From assembly GCA_945905915.1 (NCBI GenBank), contig CAMDQL010000062.1, positions 1 to 10,350 of the forward strand: DNA of 10,350 nucleotides, written 5' to 3'. This DNA comes from Flavobacterium psychrophilum (GTDB lineage Bacteria > Bacteroidota > Bacteroidia > Flavobacteriales > Flavobacteriaceae). A program made the position numbers and the translations under genes. The notes under the pieces are model-generated. The model made no database searches. It was given only the letters and a program-made list of their open reading frames with translations, and was not told the origin of the DNA. This document shows positions 1 to 5,731 of this stretch, piece after piece (the stretch's first letter is position 1; the number at the start of each line of letters is the position of its first letter).

Positions 1-2
1 AG

Positions 3-68
3 CAATTACCACTGAAAATTCGAAACAAATTTTCGGAATTTAATCCAAAATTAAAGGTCAAGTCATAA
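3..68 (+). CDS. Possible C-terminal end of an upstream gene (partial)
   Basis: Frame 3 is open from the left edge to a TAA at 66-68 and would encode a basic 21-residue tail ending NPKLKVKS. The other two plus frames stop earlier, at 13-15 and 40-42. No minus-strand start codon here opens more than a few codons. A gene ending here would leave a 37-base gap before the acyltransferase start. The stretch is too short and too A+T-rich to identify a family, and an open run of this length could be chance. Confidence 0.2.
   Translation, partial: QLPLKIRNKFSEFNPKLKVKS
12..36. repeat. Short A+T-rich inverted repeat (possible hairpin)
   Basis: CTGAAAATT at 12-20 can pair with AATTTTCGG at 28-36 across a 7-base loop, giving nine pairs of which one is a G-T wobble. 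No T-run follows, so it is a poor intrinsic terminator. If the frame ending at 68 is real, the hairpin lies inside coding sequence. In DNA this rich in A+T it may be chance. Confidence 0.25.
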
Positions 69-105
69 AATTTTTGTTCATTTGTGCATTGTTTTTAAAA
101 TAAGC

Positions 106-1245
106 ATGACAAAATTCGATTCTATTCGTCCGTTTTACGATTCTGAAGTTAATACTGCTTTAAAATCGTTATTGCATCATCCTATGATGAAGGCGATGAT
201 GGATTTTACATTTCCAGAAATGGAGGAAACAACATGGAAAGACCAATTGAGTAGAACGCACTCGATTAGAGATTTTCAAATTAATTTTGTGTATCAATCC
301 ATTCAACGGGTTTTAGAACGAAGTTCGGAAGGATTAACTACTTCAGGTTTTGAAAAATTAGAACCTAACACTCCCTACTTATTTATATCCAATCACCGAG
401 ATATTATTTTAGACACGTCTTTACTCAATGTTTCGTTATTTGATCATGGATTAGTTATGACATCTTCTGCTATTGGAGACAATTTAGTTCAGAAAGAATT
501 CTTGTTGAAATTATCAAGATTGAATCGTAATTTTTTAGTTCAACGCGGATTATCGCCACGAGAATTATTACAAAGTTCAAAATTGATGGCAGAATATATG
601 TATCATTTATTGTCAAAAGAAAATCGTTCGGTTTGGATTGCGCAACGCGAAGGAAGAACAAAAGACGGCAACGATGCAACCCATCAAGGGGTATTGAAAA
701 TGATTGCAATGGCTTCTGATGAACAAAATGGCATGGATTTTTTTAAAAAAATAAAAATTGTACCCGTTTCAATTTCGTATGAATATGATCCTACTGATGC
801 TTTGAAAATGCCGCAGTTATTAGCAATTTCAAAAGACGAAGAATATATCAAAGAAAAAAACGAAGATTTTATAACGCTTTTAAGCGGAATTATTGGTCAA
901 AAAAAACGCATTCATATTCATGTGGGTGATATTCTTGAAAATGAATATGAAAAAATAAAGATTGAAAACGATAATAATAATAAGCAAATACAAGCTTTAG
1001 CTCAAGTGATTGACGATTCTATTTTAAAATCGTATAAATTATGGCCAACAAATTTTATCGCTTATGATATTTTAAATACTACTTCAAGATTTGCACATCT
1101 GTATGACGATAAAGAGCGACAATTATTTGAGCGAAGATTAGAAATGCGAATTGATGCTGAAAACGAAACCATGAAGGCAGGATTTTTAGCCATGTATGCC
1201 AATCCAGTTGTAAATAAACTAAAATACACCAATGATATCGCCTAA
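106..1245 (+). CDS. Glycerolipid acyltransferase (1-acyl-glycerol-3-phosphate acyltransferase-like)
   Basis: This 379-residue protein looks like a membrane-associated acyltransferase of the PlsB/PlsC superfamily, which transfers fatty acyl groups to glycerol phosphate or lysophosphatidate in phospholipid synthesis. The ATG at 106 is preferred: a TTG eight codons upstream (82) would also be in frame, but adds only a short extension and is a weak start. Visible motifs are SNHRDIILD (His97, Asp99, Asp103) at the usual His-Asp catalytic block, and REGRTKDGND (Glu182-Thr185) at the substrate-binding EG block. The spacing from His97 to Asp103 is five residues rather than the four of classical HX4D, so the catalytic Asp may be Asp99 or Asp103. 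No signal peptide or clear membrane helix is evident. As I recall, this SNHRD form is common in Bacteroidota. The last 14 bases overlap the asparaginase start, which suggests one operon. The family call is fairly firm; the exact substrate is inferred. Confidence 0.82.
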   Translation: MTKFDSIRPFYDSEVNTALKSLLHHPMMKAMMDFTFPEMEETTWKDQLSRTHSIRDFQINFVYQSIQRVLERSSEGLTTSGFEKLEPNTPYLFISNHRDIILDTSLLNVSLFDHGLVMTSSAIGDNLVQKEFLLKLSRLNRNFLVQRGLSPRELLQSSKLMAEYMYHLLSKENRSVWIAQREGRTKDGNDATHQGVLKMIAMASDEQNGMDFFKKIKIVPVSISYEYDPTDALKMPQLLAISKDEEYIKEKNEDFITLLSGIIGQKKRIHIHVGDILENEYEKIKIENDNNNKQIQALAQVIDDSILKSYKLWPTNFIAYDILNTTSRFAHLYDDKERQLFERRLEMRIDAENETMKAGFLAMYANPVVNKLKYTNDIA

Positions 1246-2263
1246 AGCAAAAATAGTACTGATCTATACCGGTGGAACCATTGGTATGGTAAAGGATTTT
1301 AAATCAGGAGCATTAAAAGCTTTTGACTTTAAAGAATTGCTTAATCGAATTCCTGAAGTACAACTTTTAGATTGCGAAATCGAAACCATATCATTTGAAA
1401 CACCCATTGATTCGTCAAATATGAATATTTCGAGTTGGCAAAAAATAGCCAATATTATCGAAGAAAATTATTCAAAATTTGATGGTTTTGTTGTGCTACA
1501 TGGTTCTGATACGATGTCTTACAGTGCTTCGGCCTTAAGTTTTATGCTTGAAAATTTAGCTAAACCGGTTATTTTTACGGGATCGCAATTACCTATTGGT
1601 GATTTACGAACCGATGCCAAGGAAAATTTAATCACGGCTATTCAAGTGGCTTCGTTGCAAAAGGACAAAAAACCCGTTATTCAGGAAGTGTGTTTGTATT
1701 TTGAATACAAATTATATCGTGGAAACCGAACCACAAAAATAAGTGCCGAACATTTTAATGCGTTTACTTCGCCTAATTTTCCAGAACTTGCCGAATCAGG
1801 AGTGCATTTAAAAGTGAATACCGATTTAGTTTTAACTGCCAATTCAAATAAAAATCTTCAAGTTCATTCTGTTTTTGATGATAACGTGGCTATTTTAAAA
1901 CTTTTTCCAGGGATGAATGAAAAAGTATTAACTTCTTTTTTTGCGATTCCAAATTTAAAAGGAATTGTTCTAGAGACCTATGGTTCGGGCAATGCACCAA
2001 CCGAAAAGTGGTTTGTAGAAGCATTGTCAAAAGCCATTCAAAGCGGCATTCATATTATTAATGTAACACAATGCAGCGGCGGAAGTGTGGCAATGGGGAA
2101 TTATGAAACCAGCACACAATTAAAAAATATTGGTGTTATTTCAGGAGAAGATATTACTACAGAAGCCGCAATTACAAAATTGATGTTTTTATTGGGACAA
2201 AAGGTTCCTTCTTCTGAATTTAAAAAACGATTTGAAACTGCTATTCGTGGCGAAATGTTGTAA
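1232..2263 (+). CDS. ansA: Type I L-asparaginase
   Basis: This 343-residue cytoplasmic enzyme should hydrolyse L-asparagine to aspartate and ammonia. It aligns by eye along its length with E. coli AnsA. The N-terminal YTGGTIGM block carries the nucleophile Thr16. The second catalytic block is LHGSDTM, with Ser92 and Asp93 where E. coli AnsA has Thr91 and Asp92. RGNRTTK ends in Lys169, matching catalytic Lys163. Further conserved blocks are SALSFMLENL, TGSQLP, AFTSPNFPEL, SYGSGNAP-like TYGSGNAPTEK, and NVTQCSGGSVAMGNY near the C-terminus. There is no signal peptide, which fits type I rather than the periplasmic type II form. The ATG at 1232 lies inside the last codons of the acyltransferase in another frame, so translation is probably coupled. 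The Thr-to-Ser change keeps a hydroxyl and need not inactivate the enzyme. Family confidence is high; a glutaminase side activity cannot be judged. Confidence 0.93.
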   Translation: MISPKAKIVLIYTGGTIGMVKDFKSGALKAFDFKELLNRIPEVQLLDCEIETISFETPIDSSNMNISSWQKIANIIEENYSKFDGFVVLHGSDTMSYSASALSFMLENLAKPVIFTGSQLPIGDLRTDAKENLITAIQVASLQKDKKPVIQEVCLYFEYKLYRGNRTTKISAEHFNAFTSPNFPELAESGVHLKVNTDLVLTANSNKNLQVHSVFDDNVAILKLFPGMNEKVLTSFFAIPNLKGIVLETYGSGNAPTEKWFVEALSKAIQSGIHIINVTQCSGGSVAMGNYETSTQLKNIGVISGEDITTEAAITKLMFLLGQKVPSSEFKKRFETAIRGEML

Positions 2264-2319
2264 AAATTGGTTTTAAATTTTTATTCCATTATTTTTTTTC
2301 CTTATTTTACATAGATTTT

Positions 2320-2406
2320 AGAGAGGTGTCCGAGTGGTTGAAGGAGCAAGCCTGGAAAGTTTGTATATGGGTAACTGTATCGAGGGTTCGAATCCCTTCC
2401 TCTCTG
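2320..2406 (+). tRNA. tRNA-Ser, anticodon GGA
   Basis: The 87-base gene folds as a class II tRNA. The acceptor AGAGAGG (2320-2326) pairs perfectly with CCTCTCT (2399-2405), followed by discriminator G2406. The D stem is TCC/GGA with loop GAGTGGTTGAA. The anticodon stem is CAAGC/GTTTG around loop CTGGAAA, giving anticodon GGA (2354-2356), which reads UCC and UCU serine codons. A long variable arm (about 2364-2381) is diagnostic for Ser or Leu, and the T arm is GAGGG, TTCGAAT, CCCTT. CCA is not encoded; the next bases are CTTA. No copy of the tRNA 3' end was seen downstream, so nothing suggests an integrated element here. I could not identify a convincing TAnnTTTG promoter in the 56 bases before it. 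Confidence 0.97.
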
Positions 2407-2432
2407 CTTAATTTCATTTTTAATAACAATAA

Positions 2433-3095
2433 ATGAATAAACTTTACTGCCTTTTACTTTTTATAACAACACTAGGTTTTGCACAAACCGAAGTTAAAGT
2501 AGCCGATTCTTTATTCAGAGAAGATCAGTTTTACATTTCTGTATCTTATAATTTATTACAAAATAAATCTGCCAATTTCAGTCAGTTTTCTTTTTCATCT
2601 GGATTTACGGCTGGATTTTTAAGAGATTTTCCGATTTCTAAAAATAGACATTGGTCTTTAGCTCCAGGTTTGGGATATGCATACAACAATTTAAAGCAAA
2701 ATATAAATATACAAGCAGTTTCACTTCCCACTGCTACAACTGCAGAAGTTGTTAGAAGTAATATTCAATTGCATTACCTTGAAATGCCAATTGAAATTCG
2801 CTGGCGTAATGCCACTCCAGAAAGTCATAAATTTTGGCGCATTCATGCAGGTTTTAAAGCCAGTTATTTATTAGGTGGTAAATTTAGTTATGAATCTGGC
2901 CTTACTGGAAATGGAACTGAAAACATTAAAAATGTATTGAATAAATTTCAATATGGTGTTTACCTTTCCTTTGGCTTTAACACATGGAATCCTTATATTT
3001 ATTATGGGTTAAATCCAATTTTTGATGACAATAAAACGGCTATAGAAAACAACATTTCGGCCCTGAATATTGGATTGAAATTTTATATTTTATAA
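2433..3095 (+). CDS. PorT-family-like outer membrane beta-barrel protein
   Basis: This 220-residue protein starts with a clear signal peptide: MNKLYC, then a hydrophobic run LLLFITTLGFA, with probable signal peptidase I cleavage before QTEV (around residue 18). The mature part alternates short amphipathic strands rich in Tyr, Phe and Gly, such as QFYISVSYNL, LAPGLGYAYNN, YLEMPIEIRWR, IHAGFKASYLLGG and YGVYLSFGFN. It closes with NIGLKFYIL, a last strand ending in an aromatic and a hydrophobic residue, as outer membrane barrels do. The overall form fits the PorT/OMP_b-brl_2 group found throughout Bacteroidota. PorT itself is a type IX secretion component, but nothing here shows that this copy has that job. 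The ATG lies only 26 bases after the tRNA-Ser, and the stop overlaps the convergent PAP2-like gene by 6 bases. Its function is otherwise unknown. Confidence 0.8.
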   Translation: MNKLYCLLLFITTLGFAQTEVKVADSLFREDQFYISVSYNLLQNKSANFSQFSFSSGFTAGFLRDFPISKNRHWSLAPGLGYAYNNLKQNINIQAVSLPTATTAEVVRSNIQLHYLEMPIEIRWRNATPESHKFWRIHAGFKASYLLGGKFSYESGLTGNGTENIKNVLNKFQYGVYLSFGFNTWNPYIYYGLNPIFDDNKTAIENNISALNIGLKFYIL

Positions 3096-3704
3096 CCAAT
3101 AATTATATAAAAGTAGTTGAGGAATAATTCCAATTGTCATTCCTGCAAACAATTCTACAGGTGTATGCGCTTTTTTGTACAATCGTGACGATGCCACAAA
3201 TCCCATGCAAATAATACAAATCCCAATTATATAAGAAGAAAAAGGCAGTTTATAGTAGTTGCTTAAACCATAAATAAAAGCCGTTAAAGCACTAATTCCT
3301 ATCATGTGTAAGCTGGCCTTGAATTTTAATAAAACCGTACCTAAAACTAATACCGCACTTATTAAACCTCCTAAGAAGAAAAAGTAAAGCTCTGTAAAAA
3401 TTTCTCTTGAAATACTTTCATTTAGTAATACAAATAGAAAAACGGCTTGAATAGTTATTGGTAAACGGCGCTCGGTTAGGTTCGCTTCGGTAAACGAATG
3501 CAACATTCCAAGCGAACGCATTAAAAAAAACAAGGATAAGGGCAACAACACTGTTAAAATGGTAACTTGAAGTAAAGTAATGTAAATTTGAGGGTTGTAA
3601 TAATAACTTTTAGCTACACTAAAGAAAAAAAGCGTTCCGTATAAAGAAACAAAAATAGGATGAAAAATATAAGAAAATATGGGTAAACATTTTTTGAAAT
3701 CCAT
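3090..3704 (-). CDS. PAP2-like integral membrane protein (degenerate phosphatase motifs)
   Basis: This 204-residue protein is almost wholly hydrophobic, with about six membrane segments (roughly residues 9-30, 40-62, 84-95, 108-127, 132-150 and 157-172, plus a C-terminal hydrophobic stretch). Three blocks resemble the type 2 phosphatidic acid phosphatase signature in order. They are ERRLP (78-82, compare KX6RP), KASLH (129-133, compare PSGH), and SRLYKKAHTPVE (173-184), which fits SRX5HX3D with Glu for Asp. This suggests a lipid phosphate phosphatase or a non-catalytic relative acting in the inner membrane, perhaps on undecaprenyl pyrophosphate or a phospholipid intermediate. The substrate is inference. 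The start lies one base after the rpoN stop (TAA C ATG), so the two genes are cotranscribed and probably coupled. Its stop overlaps the convergent barrel gene by 6 bases. Confidence 0.65.
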   Translation of the reverse strand: MDFKKCLPIFSYIFHPIFVSLYGTLFFFSVAKSYYYNPQIYITLLQVTILTVLLPLSLFFLMRSLGMLHSFTEANLTERRLPITIQAVFLFVLLNESISREIFTELYFFFLGGLISAVLVLGTVLLKFKASLHMIGISALTAFIYGLSNYYKLPFSSYIIGICIICMGFVASSRLYKKAHTPVELFAGMTIGIIPQLLLYNYWL

Positions 3705-3705
3705 G

Positions 3706-5175
3706 TTATATTTTTTTTCTCAATCGGGCTACAGGAATATCTAATTGTTCTCTGTATTTTGCAATGGTTCTTCGAGCAATTGGGTAACCTCTTTCTTTTA
3801 AAATTTCGGCCAATTGATCGTCGGGTAAAGGTTTCTTCTTGTCTTCCTCCGAAATTACTTGTTGTAAAATATTTTTAATTTCGATGGTTGAAACCTCTTC
3901 GCCTTGATCATTTGTCATGGATTCGCTAAAGAATTCTTTGATTAGTTTTGTGCCATAAGGTGTGTCTACATACTTGCTATTAGCAACACGAGAAACAGTT
4001 GAAATATCTAACCCAACCATATCTGCAATGTCTTTAAGAATCATTGGTCGAAGTTTGGATTCTTCTCCTTCTAAAAAGTATTCATACTGATAATGCATAA
4101 TAGCATTCATGGTTACAAATAACGTTTCCTGACGTTGTTTGATGGCATCAATAAACCATTTTGCCGAATCTAATTTTTGTTTGATAAACTGAACGGCATC
4201 TTTTTGTGAACTTGATTTTTCAGAGGTAACTTTATAGCTCTGTAACATTTCTTGGTAATCCTTTGAAACGTGTAATTCTGGAGCATTTCTTCCGTTAAGC
4301 AATAATTCTAATTCGCCGTCAACTATTCGAATGGTAAAATCGGGAACAATGTGTTCTATCATTTTTTGATTTCCGTCAAAACTTCCCCCTGGTTTTGGAT
4401 TTAATTTTTCAACTTCATCAATTGCCTTGCGTAATTGTTGTTGAGAAATATCAAATTTTTGCAATAATTTGTCGTAGTGTTTTTTACTAAAAGCATCAAA
4501 TTGTTGTTCAATTACATTAATTGCTAAGTTGATAGAATCGGATGGTGTTTTGTGTTTTAATTGTAACAATAAGCATTCTTGTAAATCGCGTGCTCCTACA
4601 CCTGCGGGTTCTAGTTCTTGGACTAAATGTAAAATGCGTTCAACACTAGCTTCATCGGTATAAATGCCTTGTGTAAATGCTAGATCATCAACAATATCTT
4701 GAGTAGTTCTTCTGATGTAGCCCATATCGTCAATGCTTCCTACTAAAAATTCGGCAATATCACGTTCATCATCCCTTAAAATAAAGGTGTTTAGCTGATT
4801 AATTAAATCTTGATGAAAACTAACGGGTGCGGCAAATGGCAAGGATTTATCATCGTCGTCATCGCTGTAATTGTTGGTTTGGTATTTATAATCGGGTGTT
4901 TCGTCGTTGCTTAAATATTCGTCAATATTGATATCTTGAGTATCGATATGATCGCCATCAAAGTCGTCATAGTCATCCTCATTTGAGTTTACCTCATAAT
5001 CATCTAAATCATAATCATCCTCTTTAGTATTTTCTTCTAAAGCAGGATTTTCAACCAATTCTTCTTGAAGTCGTTGCTCAAATGCTTGTGTGGGCAATTG
5101 AATTAACTTCATCAACTGAATTTGTTGAGGCGATAATTTTTGTGATAATTTGAACTGTAAACTGTGTTTTAACAT
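3706..5175 (-). CDS. rpoN: RNA polymerase sigma-54 factor
   Basis: This 489-residue protein is sigma-54, which directs RNA polymerase to -24/-12 promoters and needs an ATP-driven enhancer-binding activator. Region I is recognisable at the N-terminus (LKHSLQFKLSQKLSPQQIQLMKLIQLP onward, through EELVENPALE). Region II is a very acidic linker at about residues 48-110, dense in Asp and Glu and containing DDDDDK. The core-binding region follows, with DDMGYI and LEPAGVGARDLQECLLLQL. The HTH-bearing part includes LKDIADMVGLDISTVSRVAN and KYVDTPYGTKLIKEFFS. The RpoN box ARRTIAKYRE (467-476) is intact near the C-terminus. Length is normal. The ATG at 5175 sits directly before MLKHSLQFKLSQ, the expected N-terminus. 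The gene lies downstream of asnS and the inserted GxxExxY cassette, and one base before the PAP2-like gene. No enhancer-binding protein lies in the window. Confidence 0.97.
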   Translation of the reverse strand: MLKHSLQFKLSQKLSPQQIQLMKLIQLPTQAFEQRLQEELVENPALEENTKEDDYDLDDYEVNSNEDDYDDFDGDHIDTQDINIDEYLSNDETPDYKYQTNNYSDDDDDKSLPFAAPVSFHQDLINQLNTFILRDDERDIAEFLVGSIDDMGYIRRTTQDIVDDLAFTQGIYTDEASVERILHLVQELEPAGVGARDLQECLLLQLKHKTPSDSINLAINVIEQQFDAFSKKHYDKLLQKFDISQQQLRKAIDEVEKLNPKPGGSFDGNQKMIEHIVPDFTIRIVDGELELLLNGRNAPELHVSKDYQEMLQSYKVTSEKSSSQKDAVQFIKQKLDSAKWFIDAIKQRQETLFVTMNAIMHYQYEYFLEGEESKLRPMILKDIADMVGLDISTVSRVANSKYVDTPYGTKLIKEFFSESMTNDQGEEVSTIEIKNILQQVISEEDKKKPLPDDQLAEILKERGYPIARRTIAKYREQLDIPVARLRKKI

Positions 5176-5199
5176 AATAGGGCACTAATTTTGGCATAA

Positions 5200-5224
5200 G
5201 CCACAAAGACGCTAAGGCGCCAAG
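5200..5224 (+). repeat. Left inverted repeat of the GxxExxY cassette
   Basis: The repeat begins GCCACAAAGAC (5200-5210) and continues GCTAAGGCGCCAAG (5211-5224). Compared with the reverse complement of 5691-5715 it is identical at 22 of 25 positions; differences are at repeat positions 12, 20 and 22. It lies 24 bases upstream of the rpoN start codon and just past the 3' end of the GxxExxY gene. It contains the palindrome GGCGCC (5216-5221). A run of T follows it on the plus strand. Confidence 0.85.
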
Positions 5225-5229
5225 TTTTT

Positions 5230-5616
5230 TTATTTTGTATTAATAAATCTTTTTATACCATTTTTAATTAGTGGGACATTAAAATTTATTAAAAATCCCA
5301 ATTCATTATTAGTCAGTTTTAAGTGACTTATGATTTGAGCATTCCAAACTGGATTTACAATGTCAACTGCTTTAACTTCAATTATAATTGAACTCTCTAC
5401 AATGATATCTAATCTCAAATATTCTTTAAGAGTTACTCCATCATAAATAATTGGCACTTCAACCTGACGTTTCACTTCAAAACCTGCTTTAGTGATTTCA
5501 TAAACTAAACAGGCTTCATATACTTTTTCTAATAAACCTGGCCCTAATTCTTTATGAACTTTAAAAGCAGAATTTACTATAATTTTGGCAATTTGTTCTA
5601 TCTTTTCGTTTGGCAT
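5230..5616 (-). CDS. GxxExxY protein, PD-(D/E)xK nuclease-like
   Basis: This 128-residue protein belongs to the GxxExxY family, named for the block seen here as Gly27-Leu-Leu-Glu30-Lys-Val-Tyr33, preceded by SAFKVHKELGPG. A PD-(D/E)xK nuclease-like core follows: LRLD with Asp70, then IIIEVK with Glu80 and Lys82, and a downstream Gln94 in WNAQ. All the expected acidic and lysine positions are present, so the fold could be catalytically competent. The C-terminal part GFLINFNVPLIKNGIKRF is also typical of the family. Length is normal, with no signal peptide or membrane segment. No biochemical role for the family is established that I know of. The gene is the only one between the two inverted repeats at 5200-5224 and 5691-5715, inserted between asnS and rpoN. 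This suggests a selfish or repeat-associated role, perhaps acting on the repeats, but that is inference. Confidence 0.9.
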   Translation of the reverse strand: MPNEKIEQIAKIIVNSAFKVHKELGPGLLEKVYEACLVYEITKAGFEVKRQVEVPIIYDGVTLKEYLRLDIIVESSIIIEVKAVDIVNPVWNAQIISHLKLTNNELGFLINFNVPLIKNGIKRFINTK

Positions 5617-5690
5617 ATATAATGTATTAAAGGCTTAAATAAATGATTTTGGCGTTTATAGTTTTGGTTTTATAAGGCATGTTTTTAAAT

Positions 5691-5715
5691 CTTCGTGCCT
5701 TAGTGTCTTTGTGGC
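5691..5715 (-). repeat. Right inverted repeat of the GxxExxY cassette
   Basis: On the minus strand it reads GCCACAAAGAC (5715-5705) then ACTAAGGCACGAAG (5704-5691), the inverted partner of 5200-5224. Two of the three differences become G-U pairs in a plus-strand transcript, so 24 of 25 positions could pair there. In the minus-strand transcript, the coding direction, 22 would pair. It starts 16 bases after the asnS stop codon. Confidence 0.85.
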
Positions 5716-5731
5716 AAAATAATATTGCGTC

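Larger units (their letters stand above)
5200..5715. mobile_element. Candidate inverted-repeat-bounded cassette carrying a GxxExxY gene
   Basis: The 516-base unit is bounded by a 25-base imperfect inverted repeat and holds one gene, the GxxExxY protein. Its stop codon is 5 bases from the inner edge of the left repeat; 74 bases separate its start from the right repeat. Outside the unit, 16 bases lead to the asnS stop and 24 to the rpoN start, so removing it leaves a 40-base gap between two co-oriented genes. No clear target-site duplication is visible, and there is no transposase. As I recall, similar GCCACAAAGACACTAAGGC repeats are scattered through Bacteroidota genomes, often near such genes. 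Calling this mobile is inference. Confidence 0.45.

Noticed and set aside
470..709. Open frame of 79 codons on the minus strand inside the acyltransferase
   Set aside because: It lies wholly within a well-supported gene, shows no recognisable motif, and looks like a shadow frame.
2264..2319. Promoter for tRNA-Ser
   Set aside because: A TTG at 2267-2269 and TATTTTAC near 2304 are present, but neither the -7 match nor the spacing fits the Bacteroidota consensus.
2320..2406. tRNA-Ser as an integration site
   Set aside because: No integrase gene and no direct repeat of the tRNA 3' end is present in the window.
5712..5729. Sigma-54 promoter-like TGGC...TTGC pattern
   Set aside because: GG and GC are separated by 12 bases rather than the required 10, and it would point antisense into asnS.
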